From Clostridium merdae (GTDB lineage: Bacteria; Bacillota; Clostridia; Oscillospirales; Acutalibacteraceae), in the NCBI RefSeq assembly GCF_900176635.1, contig NZ_FXLN01000002.1, positions 310,001 through 374,000 of the forward strand: a stretch of 64,000 bases of DNA, in the 5' to 3' direction. Below, piece by piece: positions 1-8,974 of this stretch; positions within the stretch are counted from its first letter, which is position 1, and every line of letters begins with the position of its first letter. The notes beneath the pieces are model-generated. The model did not search any database, was not told the DNA's origin, and saw only the letters and a program-made list of their open reading frames with translations. The position numbers and the translations under genes were made by a program.

Positions 1-1
1 A

Positions 2-403
2 GAGATAGGCAGCATATTCTTAGCAATGGCAATTGGCCTTGCAACCGGTACGGGGTACCTAGTGTTTGCCACGGTATTCCTTGTTTTGGTGGGGGTTATT
101 ACAATCGTTTTATATTCAACTTCCTTTGCTGCGCCGAAGCAAATTCGCAAAGAGCTAAAAATTGCATTACCTGAAGATCGTGATTACAGCGGGGTATTTG
201 ACGATTTATTTGATAAATATACCAAGGGAGCAGAACTGATACAGGTGAAAACGGTAAATATGGGAAGCCTTTATGAACTGCGATACCATGTGATTTTACC
301 CTCTCCCGTTGTAGAGAAAGAATTTATGGATGCGCTCCGCTGCCGCAACGGTAACCTTAGTATCTCTTGCGGGCAGGTTTCAAATCTTCGTGATGAGCTG
401 TAA
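2..403 (+). CDS. DUF4956 family membrane protein, C-terminal part
   Basis: The reading frame is already open at the left edge, so this is the end of a longer gene; the first in-window methionine at position 26 is internal. The visible 134 residues begin with a glycine-rich hydrophobic segment (AIGLATGTGYL, then a second hydrophobic run to IVLY), followed by a soluble C-terminal domain with a charged, mixed alpha/beta character. This matches the C-terminal half of DUF4956 proteins, membrane proteins of unknown function that commonly sit beside VTC-domain, CotH-type and carbohydrate-binding proteins in Clostridia. The next gene starts 13 bases downstream and is such a carbohydrate-binding protein, which supports the call. 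The family assignment rests on motif recognition only. Confidence 0.7.
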   Translation, partial: EIGSIFLAMAIGLATGTGYLVFATVFLVLVGVITIVLYSTSFAAPKQIRKELKIALPEDRDYSGVFDDLFDKYTKGAELIQVKTVNMGSLYELRYHVILPSPVVEKEFMDALRCRNGNLSISCGQVSNLRDEL

Positions 404-416
404 TGGGGGAATAATT

Positions 417-2579
417 ATGAGAAAAAAGAGGAAAGCACTTTGGGCAGCAATTTTATCTGCCATATTGCTGCTCAATATAGTGGTTGGTTGTTCCTCGCAA
501 AACAATACTACCAGCAGTGCAGTGGGAGATGTTTCCACAGAAAAACCAATTACTGTGGAATACGCAAAGGACGATTTGGATGCGGCATGGAGCGAAGCTG
601 CCGCCACCACAATTACGCTAAGTGATGCTACCGCAACCGTTCAGGGCAGCGGAGCAGCGGTAAAGGATAGCACTGTAACCATAAATGCAGCGGGAACCTA
701 TTTGCTTCGTGGCAAGCTGACAAAAGGACAAATCCTAGTAAATGCAGGAAAAGAGGATTTGGTTCGTTTGGTTTTAGATGGTGTGTCGCTTTCTAGCTCA
801 GTAAGCGCTCCTATTTACTCCATGCAAGCGGGTAAAACAGTAATTGTGCTGGCAGAGGGAAGCAAAAATACAGTTACAGATGCTGCAAATTATCAATTCG
901 ATAGTGCGGATACAGACGAACCCAATGCAGCTATTTTCAGTAAGGGAGACATGACAATTAATGGGACTGGCTCATTAACCGTAATCGGGAATTTTGAAAA
1001 TGGAATTGGCTGTAAAGATACATTAAAAATTGTAAGCGGCAGTGTTGATGTTACCGCCGCCAATGACGGAATTAAGGGACGAGATGCAGTAGCAATTAAG
1101 GACGGCACGATTACGGTAGTGTCGAAAGGGGATGCCATTCGCTCAAATAACGATGAGGATACAGCCAAGGGCTGGATTGCCATTGAGGGAGGAAACTTTA
1201 CCATAACGAGCGAGCAGGACGCCGTGCAGGCCGAAACTATTTTACAAGTAACAGGCGGCACATTCCAGATTGTTTCTGGTGGAGGGAGCGCAAATGCACC
1301 AATACGCCAAGATGAGCCAGGCGGGCCCTGGGGAAGAATGGAAGGAGCTGGTGGATTTCCTGCCAACGGGGGTACAGACAATACTTCTTCCAATATAGAG
1401 CAAAAAGGAAATGGTCGGCCACAACGACCCGATGGCACGCCTCCTGCCGACAATCAGAAGGAATCAGACAATAAAACAAACTCCAGTTCAAGTATCATTC
1501 AAAATCAAGCAGATACAAAAAGTGAGAGTAGTTCAGCCGCCACAGAAGAGAATACAGAAACAGTTAGCACCAAAGCTCTGAAAGGGGGAAGTAGGGTATT
1601 TCTTAGTGGCGGTAAGTTCCAAATCGATTCAGCCGATGATGCCGTACATTCGAATGGTTCTGTAATTGTAACGGGTGGCGAACTAAATATCTCAACCGGA
1701 GACGATGGAATGCATGCGGATGCAGACTTAGTCGTACAGGATGGAACAATCACCATAAGCAAGAGCTACGAAGGGCTGGAAGGCTCTACGGTCTCTATCA
1801 GCGGAGGAACCATTCATATTACCTCGAGTGATGACGGAATCAATGCCGCAGGAGGAAGCGACGATGACACTGCTTCAAGAGACATGTTTCAGGCAAACGA
1901 GAATAATGAGATACGTTTTTCCGGCGGATATGTTGTAATTAATGCCTCGGGTGACGGTATTGATTCCAACGGAAATGTAGTACAAGCGGGAGGTGCGGTT
2001 TTAGTAAATGGCCCAGTGAGCTCTGGAAATGGAGCGTTAGACTTTAATGGCAGCTATCAAATTTCTGGAGGAATTCTAGTAGCCGCAGGAAGTTCAGGGA
2101 TGGCACAGGCTCCCGATTCTGATTCAAAACAAAATTCACTCACAGTCTTATTTGACGATACGCAGGAAGCAAATACGCCGGTAAATGTTACGGATTCTAC
2201 CGGAAAATCGATTCTTACATTTGTTCCCAGTAAGAAATTTCAGTCGATAGTCGTGAGCGCGCCAAACCTAAAGCAAGGCAGTACCTATACCATTAATACA
2301 GGGGGGAGTAGTGATGTGAATGAAGACGGATTTAGCAGTGCCGAAAGTTATTCTGGTGGCACTCAGTTAACCGATGTAACTCTTTCGGGTGTGCAAACGG
2401 TTATCTCTAGCAATGGGGAAGCTGCTACTATAGGAGGCAGAGGGGGGCAAGGCGGAGGCAGACCCAACCGGAATACCGAGAAAGCACCTGATGCTTCTGG
2501 CAATGCAGCTGGAGCTTCGCCGCCATCACAGGGAGGCAAGTCCCTCACAGAGAATTCTTCTGTGGCATCCAGCAAGTGA
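417..2579 (+). CDS. Carbohydrate-binding beta-helix lipoprotein (Cthe_2159 type)
   Basis: A 720-residue exported lipoprotein. The start at 417 is set by GGGGGA six bases upstream and is followed by a lysine/arginine-rich signal peptide with lipobox NIVVGC (Cys25). Most of the chain is short beta-strand turns rich in Gly, Asp and Ser with recurring DDGI/DDGM/DDAV motifs (residues about 150-300 and 400-560), typical of the parallel beta-helix of Cthe_2159-like proteins that bind acidic polysaccharides or cellulose. A low-complexity Gly/Pro/Ser/Gln/Asn stretch (about residues 300-395) splits the helix, and a second one ends the protein. It forms an operon with the upstream DUF4956 gene. Likely role: surface binding of a polysaccharide, or assembly of a surface structure. 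The ligand cannot be read from the sequence. Confidence 0.8.
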   Translation: MRKKRKALWAAILSAILLLNIVVGCSSQNNTTSSAVGDVSTEKPITVEYAKDDLDAAWSEAAATTITLSDATATVQGSGAAVKDSTVTINAAGTYLLRGKLTKGQILVNAGKEDLVRLVLDGVSLSSSVSAPIYSMQAGKTVIVLAEGSKNTVTDAANYQFDSADTDEPNAAIFSKGDMTINGTGSLTVIGNFENGIGCKDTLKIVSGSVDVTAANDGIKGRDAVAIKDGTITVVSKGDAIRSNNDEDTAKGWIAIEGGNFTITSEQDAVQAETILQVTGGTFQIVSGGGSANAPIRQDEPGGPWGRMEGAGGFPANGGTDNTSSNIEQKGNGRPQRPDGTPPADNQKESDNKTNSSSSIIQNQADTKSESSSAATEENTETVSTKALKGGSRVFLSGGKFQIDSADDAVHSNGSVIVTGGELNISTGDDGMHADADLVVQDGTITISKSYEGLEGSTVSISGGTIHITSSDDGINAAGGSDDDTASRDMFQANENNEIRFSGGYVVINASGDGIDSNGNVVQAGGAVLVNGPVSSGNGALDFNGSYQISGGILVAAGSSGMAQAPDSDSKQNSLTVLFDDTQEANTPVNVTDSTGKSILTFVPSKKFQSIVVSAPNLKQGSTYTINTGGSSDVNEDGFSSAESYSGGTQLTDVTLSGVQTVISSNGEAATIGGRGGQGGGRPNRNTEKAPDASGNAAGASPPSQGGKSLTENSSVASSK

Positions 2580-2642
2580 AGAGTGTAATACAAGTTTGCA
2601 TAGGAAAAGCTTTGTTGGAAAAGAAACTAGCTATCATTAAAA

Positions 2643-2677
2643 GTGCCCGGTTGCAGGAGGTTCCTGTAACCGGGCAC
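2643..2677. terminator. Bidirectional hairpin between convergent genes
   Basis: A near-perfect 16-bp inverted repeat with a 3-base loop. Arms GTGCCCGGTT and AACCGGGCAC form the outer stem and GCAGGA/TCCTGT continues it inward. The T-run is on the minus-strand side (TTTTAATG), so it best serves the minus-strand gene ending at 2732, while also lying just past the plus-strand lipoprotein gene. Confidence 0.75.
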
Positions 2678-2731
2678 AACATTTGATTGTAGAAGTGGTA
2701 TGTAGTTTGTAAAAATGAAAAGAAGAAAAGC

Positions 2732-3274
2732 TTATCGCGCTTCTACAATTTCATTCTGAACATTTGCCCAAGCGGAAGACATTGGGTCATCCAGAGCGCT
2801 CGTTAGAAGTAGGAGCAGCTCAAGCGTGCTTTGAAACGAACAAACCTGGTTTGTGTCGGTTCGTTGTATTTGACCCTGCCAGGTAGAGTTTTGCCGCATA
2901 GTAATTTGCACAATAAAGGTTGCGCCATCCTCCGTTGTTTCTTGCAGGTTCCAATTATCTTCCTTTTTAAAAATCTCACAAGGCTGCTGGGTTGAATGTT
3001 TCATTGCGGAACCCCCTCTTGCCCGCTCACCGATCGTTTTTTTGTTGAATCTGCGAAGCCGAGTAGTACACTGCGGAATGTCCTTTGCGTCCATCCATAT
3101 GCTTAGCAGTTTTATTAGCTCTAACTCACTGAAAAATAGAGCAGTTTTTTGTAAGTAGGGATTATAAAAGGCTCCCTGTAAGGTGCGGTTGCGGTATGAT
3201 GCAATGTGAATATAATTTATTTCGTAACAATGAATCTCATTTTGTGCAGAAAGTATTTCCTGCAATCGAATCAT
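2732..3274 (-). CDS. Hypothetical two-repeat protein downstream of BTAD regulator
   Basis: A 180-residue cytoplasmic protein with no family I recognise. The start is ATG at 3274 with GAAGGGA nine bases upstream. The chain appears to contain two copies of one small domain: around residues 30-70 (NRTLQGAFYNPYLQ ... FFSELELIKLL) and around 128-165 (NSTWQGQIQRTDTNQ ... FQSTLELLLLL). Each has a beta strand with a W/L-QG turn, a second strand, then a leucine-rich helix. It follows the BTAD regulator gene by 70 bases on the same strand and ends at the 2643-2677 terminator, so the two are probably co-transcribed. A regulatory or sensing role beside the regulator is inference from position only. Confidence 0.65.
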   Translation of the reverse strand: MIRLQEILSAQNEIHCYEINYIHIASYRNRTLQGAFYNPYLQKTALFFSELELIKLLSIWMDAKDIPQCTTRLRRFNKKTIGERARGGSAMKHSTQQPCEIFKKEDNWNLQETTEDGATFIVQITMRQNSTWQGQIQRTDTNQVCSFQSTLELLLLLTSALDDPMSSAWANVQNEIVEAR

Positions 3275-3344
3275 GTAGATATATCCCTTCTCGGCTCTAT
3301 AACCTTACTAATGCCATGAAAAAGCACGGATTTCGAATAAACGG

Positions 3345-4565
3345 TTACTTTTCCAAAGGTTCTATTGGCCGCAGAGTAAATAAAATTTGTAAGTCTTTCT
3401 TTTTATAAAATGCCTCGAATTTACGGGTGATGCGCTGCATCACTCTCTCGGCATTTTCTATGTTTGTAAGAGGAAGCATTAGTATGAACTGGGAGGAACT
3501 GTACGCAGAAACAGCGTCACCCTTTCGAAGGCTCTGCACAATGACCTCCCGAAATAGGTTTACAGAGGAAACGGCCTTTGCTCCATCTACAATGGTTCCT
3601 TTTTCATTCATTAGAGTCATAAGTGCAACTATAATGGATTGCCCCGTTCGTTTCATACACCTGGCCTGAATACGGTATAAATTTTTAAAGATTTCGTAAT
3701 CGCAGTAATATGCGCCCGCATTGTCGGGCTCTTCACGAAGGCTCTCTTTAATTACGGTGAGATCCAGCTCAGACTTGTGAACTGTTTTGGTTATTTGGCG
3801 GTATAAATCGCGAAGATTTTCCGATATATTCACGCCAAGCTCACGGTAAAACAGCTCTGTTACATAATGGTAATGTAGCAAAGCTTTATTGTTTTGCCCC
3901 GTACACAGGTAAGCGCTTGTTAAGTTCTTGTGCAGCGTTTCTTCAAAGGGAGCCAGCGCAATAGCGGATTCGCAAAGGGTAATAATTTCCCCGTACTCTT
4001 GTGCCTCTTCCAACAGAAAACAAAGGCTGTGTACACAACGCAGGTACAAAGCAGCGAGTTCTTTTCGGTAGGCAAGCACCCAAGTAGAATAGCTCGAGTT
4101 TGGAAGATAATCGCCTTTGTAGTGCGATATGGCCTGCTGGAGTAGTGCGACTTGCCGCGCTGGCTTTTGTCCGGGCAAATCGGCTAGGGAAGATAAATGC
4201 CGAAGCTCCTCTTCATCTACCACGCAAGTCAAATTGGGGTTCCAAAGATACGAGCCGTGCGAATAAATAATATATTCGGTGTCGCTGTCCTGTAATCCCT
4301 TTTTTAATAAATCTCTGGCGCGGTACACCAGGTTTTTTAGGGCATTCATGGGGTCAGTGCTGGCGCGAGAATCCGCCCACAGAGCATTTATTAACTGCTC
4401 AATTTTCGGGCCGTCACTGCGGTTGGCAATTAAGTATTCAATTAACAGCCATACCTGTTTCGGCTTTCCGTTCGACTGTGTTAGAACATGTTTGCCACGC
4501 TGAATACTAAATTTGCCAAGTGTTTGAATCCATATTGTTTCGCTCTCGGGTTTTGTTTGTGCCAC
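3345..4565 (-). CDS. BTAD-domain transcriptional regulator with degenerate GGDEF-like C-terminus
   Basis: A SARP/AfsR-like regulator of about 406 residues. From the N-terminus: a winged-helix DNA-binding domain (about residues 10-100, IWIQTLGKFSIQRG start), a BTAD helical domain of TPR-like repeats (about 105-265), and a C-terminal domain of about 115 residues whose YSSSQF motif and flanking strand pattern resemble a GGDEF fold that lost its catalytic residues. The open frame begins with TTG at 4586, but GGAGGAGG lies just inside it, so GTG at 4565 with a 10-11 base spacing is the better start. A promoter lies upstream at 4619-4647. Such proteins usually activate neighbouring operons; the small partner gene downstream is the obvious candidate associate. 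The target and signal are unknown. Confidence 0.8.
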   Translation of the reverse strand: MAQTKPESETIWIQTLGKFSIQRGKHVLTQSNGKPKQVWLLIEYLIANRSDGPKIEQLINALWADSRASTDPMNALKNLVYRARDLLKKGLQDSDTEYIIYSHGSYLWNPNLTCVVDEEELRHLSSLADLPGQKPARQVALLQQAISHYKGDYLPNSSYSTWVLAYRKELAALYLRCVHSLCFLLEEAQEYGEIITLCESAIALAPFEETLHKNLTSAYLCTGQNNKALLHYHYVTELFYRELGVNISENLRDLYRQITKTVHKSELDLTVIKESLREEPDNAGAYYCDYEIFKNLYRIQARCMKRTGQSIIVALMTLMNEKGTIVDGAKAVSSVNLFREVIVQSLRKGDAVSAYSSSQFILMLPLTNIENAERVMQRITRKFEAFYKKKDLQILFTLRPIEPLEK

Positions 4566-4618
4566 TGAGTGTGTAACCTCCTCCAAATACGGTAAGGAGC
4601 TTGATTTAGCTAGATATT

Positions 4619-4647
4619 AGTATAACATGTTAAACGCAAAATGGCAA
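4619..4647 (-). promoter_or_regulatory. Sigma-A promoter of the BTAD regulator gene
   Basis: On the minus strand, -35 TTGCCA (4642-4647) and -10 TATACT (4619-4624) are separated by exactly 17 bases, about 55 bases ahead of the proposed GTG start. Confidence 0.65.
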
Positions 4648-4852
4648 GAAATTGGGGGTAAGCAGTCGATTTTTGTTACAAAAATATCGTTAAGTAATCA
4701 ACAATTTTATTTTCTTTTTTGCTTATTCTAAAAAAGAAAAAGGAAGAGGGGCATATTATGCGGAAAGCGAATCGATGCCGGCTCGTTTTTTAGGGGATTT
4801 TTCTATTTTATCCGGTGATAAACTATGTTAGAATAGAACAGGAATTATGAAA

Positions 4853-4868
4853 GGCCGCTCGGGCGGCC
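4853..4868 (+). promoter_or_regulatory. GC-rich hairpin directly ahead of the purL ribosome binding site
   Basis: GGCCGC-TCGG-GCGGCC, a perfect 6-bp stem with a UCGG-type tetraloop, ends five bases before the ACGGGGGA ribosome binding site of purL. No T-run follows, so it is not an ordinary terminator. It could stabilise the mRNA 5' end or modulate ribosome access. Confidence 0.45.
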
Positions 4869-4883
4869 GGAACGGGGGATTCA

Positions 4884-7800
4884 ATGGCGGTAATCAGGGT
4901 GTTTGTGGAGAAAAAACCGGGCTTTCATGTGGAAGCACAGCATCTAAAAGAGGATTTACAGCGGAATTTGGGAATCACTGGTTTGCAAGAGGTTCGTATT
5001 GTGAACCGGTACGATATTTCTGGCCTTACACCGGAGGAATTCGAGGCGGCACGGGGAACGATTTTTTCAGAGCCTAATGCAGACAATATATACGATGAGC
5101 AATACCCGGTACCGAAAGGTGCTCTGGTTTTTGCAATGGAATTTTTGCCTGGCCAGTACGACCAGCGTGCTGACTCGGCGGCTCAATGTGTGCAGTTGCT
5201 AACCCAAGGTGAACGCCCGCAGGTAGCAACGGCAAAAATGATTGTATTGCAGGGAAGCGTAAGCAAGAAAGAGCTTTCTGAAATAAAGCGTTACCTAATT
5301 AACCCAGTGGAATCTCGCGAAGCTTCTTTGGACAAGCCAGAGTCATTGGAGTTGATGGTTCAGGAGCCTGCTGCGGTGGAGCGGGTAGAGGGACTTATTA
5401 CTTGGGATAACACGAAGTTAGCTGAATACTACGACTCCATGGGCTTTGCCATGAGTCTGGAAGACTTACTGTTCTGCCGTGACTATTTTCGAGATACGGA
5501 GCATCGTGACCCCTCCATTACGGAGCTGCGGGTCATCGATACCTATTGGTCGGATCACTGCCGCCATACCACCTTTGCTACTCGTTTGGAAGAGATTCGG
5601 GTAGAGCCGGGTGCCCCGGCAATTGATAAAGCGTTAAAGGATTACTATGACGCCCGCGTGGAGATTGCAGGCACAACCAAGCCCATTTGCCTAATGGATA
5701 TTGCGGTTATGGGAATGAAATTGCTTCGCCGCCGCGGCCGTTTGCCCGATTTGGATGTTAGCGAAGAGATCAACGCTTGCTCCATTGAGGTTCCCGTTGA
5801 GATTGACGGAAAGACCGAAAAATGGCTGGTACAGTTTAAAAACGAAACACACAACCACCCAACGGAGATTGAACCGTTCGGCGGTGCAGCCACATGCCTT
5901 GGCGGTGCCATTCGCGACCCGCTCTCCGGCCGCGCTTATGTGTACCAGGCAATGCGAGTAACCGGTTCTGGTGACCCGCGCAATACGAATACACTGCCGG
6001 GTAAGCTGCCCACCCGTAAAATTACGGTAGGTGCGGCGCAGGGTTACAGCTCCTACGGGAATCAGGTGGGCCTTGCTACGGGTCAGGTAACCGAGCTGTA
6101 TGACCCCGGGTATGTTGCAAAGCGTATGGAAATTGGCGCGGTAATTGGCGCTTCCCCCAAAGAGAATGTGGTGCGTGATGTTCCTGCTGCAGGGGATAAA
6201 ATTGTTCTTTTGGGCGGCAGTACCGGGCGCGATGGCTGTGGTGGAGCAACAGGCTCATCCAAGGCACATACTCTCGAATCCGTAAAGGAGGCGGGAGCAG
6301 AGGTACAAAAGGGTAATGCACCTACCGAGCGTAAGGTACAGCGTTTGTTCCGCAACCCCGAGGCTGCAAAGCTGATTAAGCGCTGCAACGATTTTGGTGC
6401 AGGCGGTGTTTGCGTTGCCATCGGTGAGCTTGCTGCCGGGCTCGAAATTCAATTGGATGCTGTGCCGAAGAAATACGAAGGTCTTGATGGCACAGAGCTT
6501 GCCATTTCAGAGTCGCAGGAGCGTATGGCGGTTGTACTCGCCGCTGAAGATGTAGAGCGTTTCTGTGCACTTGCTGAGGAAGAAAACCTGCAGGCTGTTG
6601 TTGTGGCGGGGGTTACCGAACTGCCCCGCCTGCGCATGGAGTGGAGGGGCGACACAATTGTGGACCTCAGCCGTGCGTTCTTAGATACAAACGGTGTGAC
6701 ACTGACCGCAAAGGCAAGCATTTCGGCACCGGATCTTTCTCAGAACTATCGCGAGCTTCTTCCCGCTGAGCTGGAGGGGCAGCCGATTGCAAAGGCATTT
6801 GAGCAGAATTTGTCGCGTTTGTCTGTGAGTTCCCAGCAGGGCTTGGCGGAGCGGTTTGACGCCAGCGTCGGTGCCGCTACGGTGCTCATGCCCTTTGCAG
6901 GTAAATACCAGCGTACCCCCGAAGAAGCAATGGTTGCAAAGCTGCCGGTCTTGAACGGCAAAACGGATGATGCCACCGCAATGAGCTATGGGTTTATACC
7001 CGGCATTTCACGCTTTAGCCCGTTCCACGGTGCCGCATGGGCAGTAGTAGAAAGCCTTTCTAAGCTGGCTGCCGTTGGTGCAAACCCGCTAAGTGCTAGA
7101 TTGACCTTCCAAGAATATTTCGAACGCCTGCGCAAAGACCCGGAACGCTGGGGCAAGCCTGCTGCTGCTTTGCTTGGTGCCTTTTCTGCGCAGCTTGGCA
7201 TGGGTGTTGCCGCCATCGGCGGAAAAGACAGTATGTCTGGCTCCTTTGAAGAGCTGGATGTTCCCCCTACACTTGTCAGCTTTGCTGTGGCAATGACCAA
7301 GGCGAGCCGTACGATTTCGGCTGCGTTTTCCGCTTCAGGCAATAAGGTGTATTTGCTGCCGCTGCCAGAGCAAAAAGAGACTGGATTACCGGATTACCCC
7401 GCCTTGCAAGAGTTCTACCGTTCTATTCATGCAATGATGGAACAGGGCGATGTTGCCTCTGCTTCTGTTGTACGAGAGGGCGGTGCTGCCGCCGCAATTG
7501 CACGGATGTGCTTTGGCAACCACGTTGGCTTTCATTTTGAAGATGGCGCTTTGGATGAAAAACTGCTGTTTGCGCCGCAGTCCGGCGCACTGGTGCTAGA
7601 GCTTACTCCCAATGCACAATTACCGAAGGAACTGCGTGCTGCACTGTTAGGCAGCATTGCAAAGGAGCCGGAGGTTGTACTCGGCAGCGACACACTTTCT
7701 TTGGAGCATCTGCTTTCTGTTTGGACTGGGACGCTGGAAAAGATATTCCCAACACAAACAAAAGAGGCGCCCCTAGAGGAAGTACCGCTATTTACAGAGC

Positions 7801-8630
7801 GCTTTACCGCGGCTCCTGCCATTAAGGCGGCGAAACCGCGTGTGGTGATTCCGGTATTCCCGGGTACGAACTGTGAGTACGATACGGCGAGGGCGTTTGA
7901 AATAGCAGGTGCAGAGCCGGAGGTTCTCATCGTGCGCAATCTGACTGCCTCTGCTATCGAAGAAACCATTGAGCGGTTGGAGAAGGCCATTCAAAACGCG
8001 CAGATTATTATGCTTCCCGGTGGTTTTTCGGGCGGTGACGAGCCAGATGGCTCCGGCAAGTTTATTGCGACTACGTTTCGCAATCCACGTCTTTCACAGG
8101 CGGTGGAGGAACTGCTATATCACCGCGATGGCTTGATGCTCGGTATTTGCAATGGCTTCCAGGCTCTGATCAAGCTGGGGCTTGTACCGTTTGGGCATAT
8201 TGTCACCACAGAGGAGACAGCGCCTACCTTAACCTTTAACGAGCTGGGCCGCCACGTTTCGCGCATGGCATACACACGTGTTACTTCTGTAAAATCGCCT
8301 TGGTTTGCTGGCGTTCAGGCCGGAGAAGTGTTCTGTGTGCCAGTTTCTCATGGTGAGGGCCGCTTTGTAGCGGATGAGCAGACACTGCGCCAGCTGATGG
8401 AAAATGGCCAGATTGCTACCCAGTACACAACACCCGCCGGTGTTCCTAGCGGCGAAACCCAGTGGAACCCCAATGGTTCTATTTGGGCGGTGGAGGGCAT
8501 TACCAGCCCTGATGGACGTATTTTGGGTAAAATGGGCCACTCAGAGCGTAAGGGTGAGTTTTTGTATAAAAATGTTCCAGGTGCAAAAGATCAGCGTATC
8601 TTTGAGTCTGGGGTCGCTTATTTTAAATAA
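4884..8630 (+). CDS. purL: Phosphoribosylformylglycinamidine synthase, single-chain PurL (synthetase plus glutaminase)
   Basis: Catalyses ATP- and glutamine-dependent conversion of FGAR to FGAM in de novo purine synthesis, in the cytoplasm. At 1248 residues it is the long form in which the synthetase halves and the glutamine amidotransferase (PurQ-like) domain are one chain. Visible motifs: the linker signature SDHCRHTTF, the nucleotide-binding segment FKNETHNHPTEIEPFGG, the second-half GGKDSMSGSF, and the C-terminal amidotransferase with PVFPGTNCEYDTARAF, nucleophile Cys1089 in LGICNGFQ, and VSHGEGRF carrying the catalytic His. The start at 4884 follows GGGGGA. It stands alone: no other pur gene is adjacent, and a terminator follows. 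All key motifs look intact. Confidence 0.97.
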   Translation: MAVIRVFVEKKPGFHVEAQHLKEDLQRNLGITGLQEVRIVNRYDISGLTPEEFEAARGTIFSEPNADNIYDEQYPVPKGALVFAMEFLPGQYDQRADSAAQCVQLLTQGERPQVATAKMIVLQGSVSKKELSEIKRYLINPVESREASLDKPESLELMVQEPAAVERVEGLITWDNTKLAEYYDSMGFAMSLEDLLFCRDYFRDTEHRDPSITELRVIDTYWSDHCRHTTFATRLEEIRVEPGAPAIDKALKDYYDARVEIAGTTKPICLMDIAVMGMKLLRRRGRLPDLDVSEEINACSIEVPVEIDGKTEKWLVQFKNETHNHPTEIEPFGGAATCLGGAIRDPLSGRAYVYQAMRVTGSGDPRNTNTLPGKLPTRKITVGAAQGYSSYGNQVGLATGQVTELYDPGYVAKRMEIGAVIGASPKENVVRDVPAAGDKIVLLGGSTGRDGCGGATGSSKAHTLESVKEAGAEVQKGNAPTERKVQRLFRNPEAAKLIKRCNDFGAGGVCVAIGELAAGLEIQLDAVPKKYEGLDGTELAISESQERMAVVLAAEDVERFCALAEEENLQAVVVAGVTELPRLRMEWRGDTIVDLSRAFLDTNGVTLTAKASISAPDLSQNYRELLPAELEGQPIAKAFEQNLSRLSVSSQQGLAERFDASVGAATVLMPFAGKYQRTPEEAMVAKLPVLNGKTDDATAMSYGFIPGISRFSPFHGAAWAVVESLSKLAAVGANPLSARLTFQEYFERLRKDPERWGKPAAALLGAFSAQLGMGVAAIGGKDSMSGSFEELDVPPTLVSFAVAMTKASRTISAAFSASGNKVYLLPLPEQKETGLPDYPALQEFYRSIHAMMEQGDVASASVVREGGAAAAIARMCFGNHVGFHFEDGALDEKLLFAPQSGALVLELTPNAQLPKELRAALLGSIAKEPEVVLGSDTLSLEHLLSVWTGTLEKIFPTQTKEAPLEEVPLFTERFTAAPAIKAAKPRVVIPVFPGTNCEYDTARAFEIAGAEPEVLIVRNLTASAIEETIERLEKAIQNAQIIMLPGGFSGGDEPDGSGKFIATTFRNPRLSQAVEELLYHRDGLMLGICNGFQALIKLGLVPFGHIVTTEETAPTLTFNELGRHVSRMAYTRVTSVKSPWFAGVQAGEVFCVPVSHGEGRFVADEQTLRQLMENGQIATQYTTPAGVPSGETQWNPNGSIWAVEGITSPDGRILGKMGHSERKGEFLYKNVPGAKDQRIFESGVAYFK

Positions 8631-8646
8631 ATTTCCACACAACTAC

Positions 8647-8684
8647 GGCTGCCGCAAGCTTCCCATAGGGGCTTAGCGGCAGCC
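8647..8684 (+). terminator. Rho-independent terminator after purL
   Basis: Inverted repeat GGCTGCCGCaagc ... gcttaGCGGCAGCC followed by ATTTTG, beginning 17 bases after the purL stop codon. Confidence 0.8.
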
Positions 8685-8741
8685 ATTTTGTATGTTTTCC
8701 ATATTATATTTTTGTTTGTTGCTTGAATAGAATTGGTTTGA

Positions 8742-8804
8742 GTTAAAATTGCGCCGTATTCAGAAACAGAAATTTGTGTTTTTCATAACCCGGCACAATT
8801 TAAC
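8742..8804. repeat. Imperfect inverted repeat in the purL-alr intergenic region
   Basis: Arms GTTAAAATTGCGCCG (8742-8756) and CGGCACAATTTAAC (8791-8804) pair with one mismatch and one bulge around a 34-base loop. It lies just past the end of the minus-strand 46-residue ORF and could fold in its transcript; no good T-run follows. Confidence 0.4.
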
Positions 8805-8833
8805 TTTAAAACGCAGCTTACTACTCAATAGGC

Positions 8834-8974
8834 CTATCGTTCACTCTCGTACCATTCTTCGCCATTGAAAATCAGATCATCCAGGTCGATACCGGAGGTT
8901 AGCCCGCTGAACAAGCAACGGTATAATTCATCATCCAGATTTTCAGGGCGATTTAGCTGCATGGTCTGTTCCAT
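8834..8974 (-). CDS. Small hypothetical protein, 46 residues
   Basis: A short acidic ORF read on the minus strand: MEQTMQLNRPENLDDELYRC at the N-terminus, ending NGEEWYESER. It starts at ATG 8974 with GGGGAGG seven bases upstream, an ideal ribosome binding site, and its composition (Asp/Glu-rich, a single Cys, aromatic C-terminus) looks like a real protein and not a chance frame. It is isolated between purL and alr on the opposite strand. No family is recognised. The main doubt is its length. Confidence 0.55.
   Translation of the reverse strand: MEQTMQLNRPENLDDELYRCLFSGLTSGIDLDDLIFNGEEWYESER

Noticed and set aside
893..1453. A 186-residue minus-strand open frame inside the carbohydrate-binding lipoprotein gene
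   Set aside because: It is a shadow of the repeat-rich plus-strand gene: low complexity, no ribosome binding site, and the plus frame has signal peptide and family motifs.
4621..4883. Purine riboswitch upstream of purL
   Set aside because: No recognisable aptamer core (the paired loops and conserved junction) is present; only a simple hairpin.
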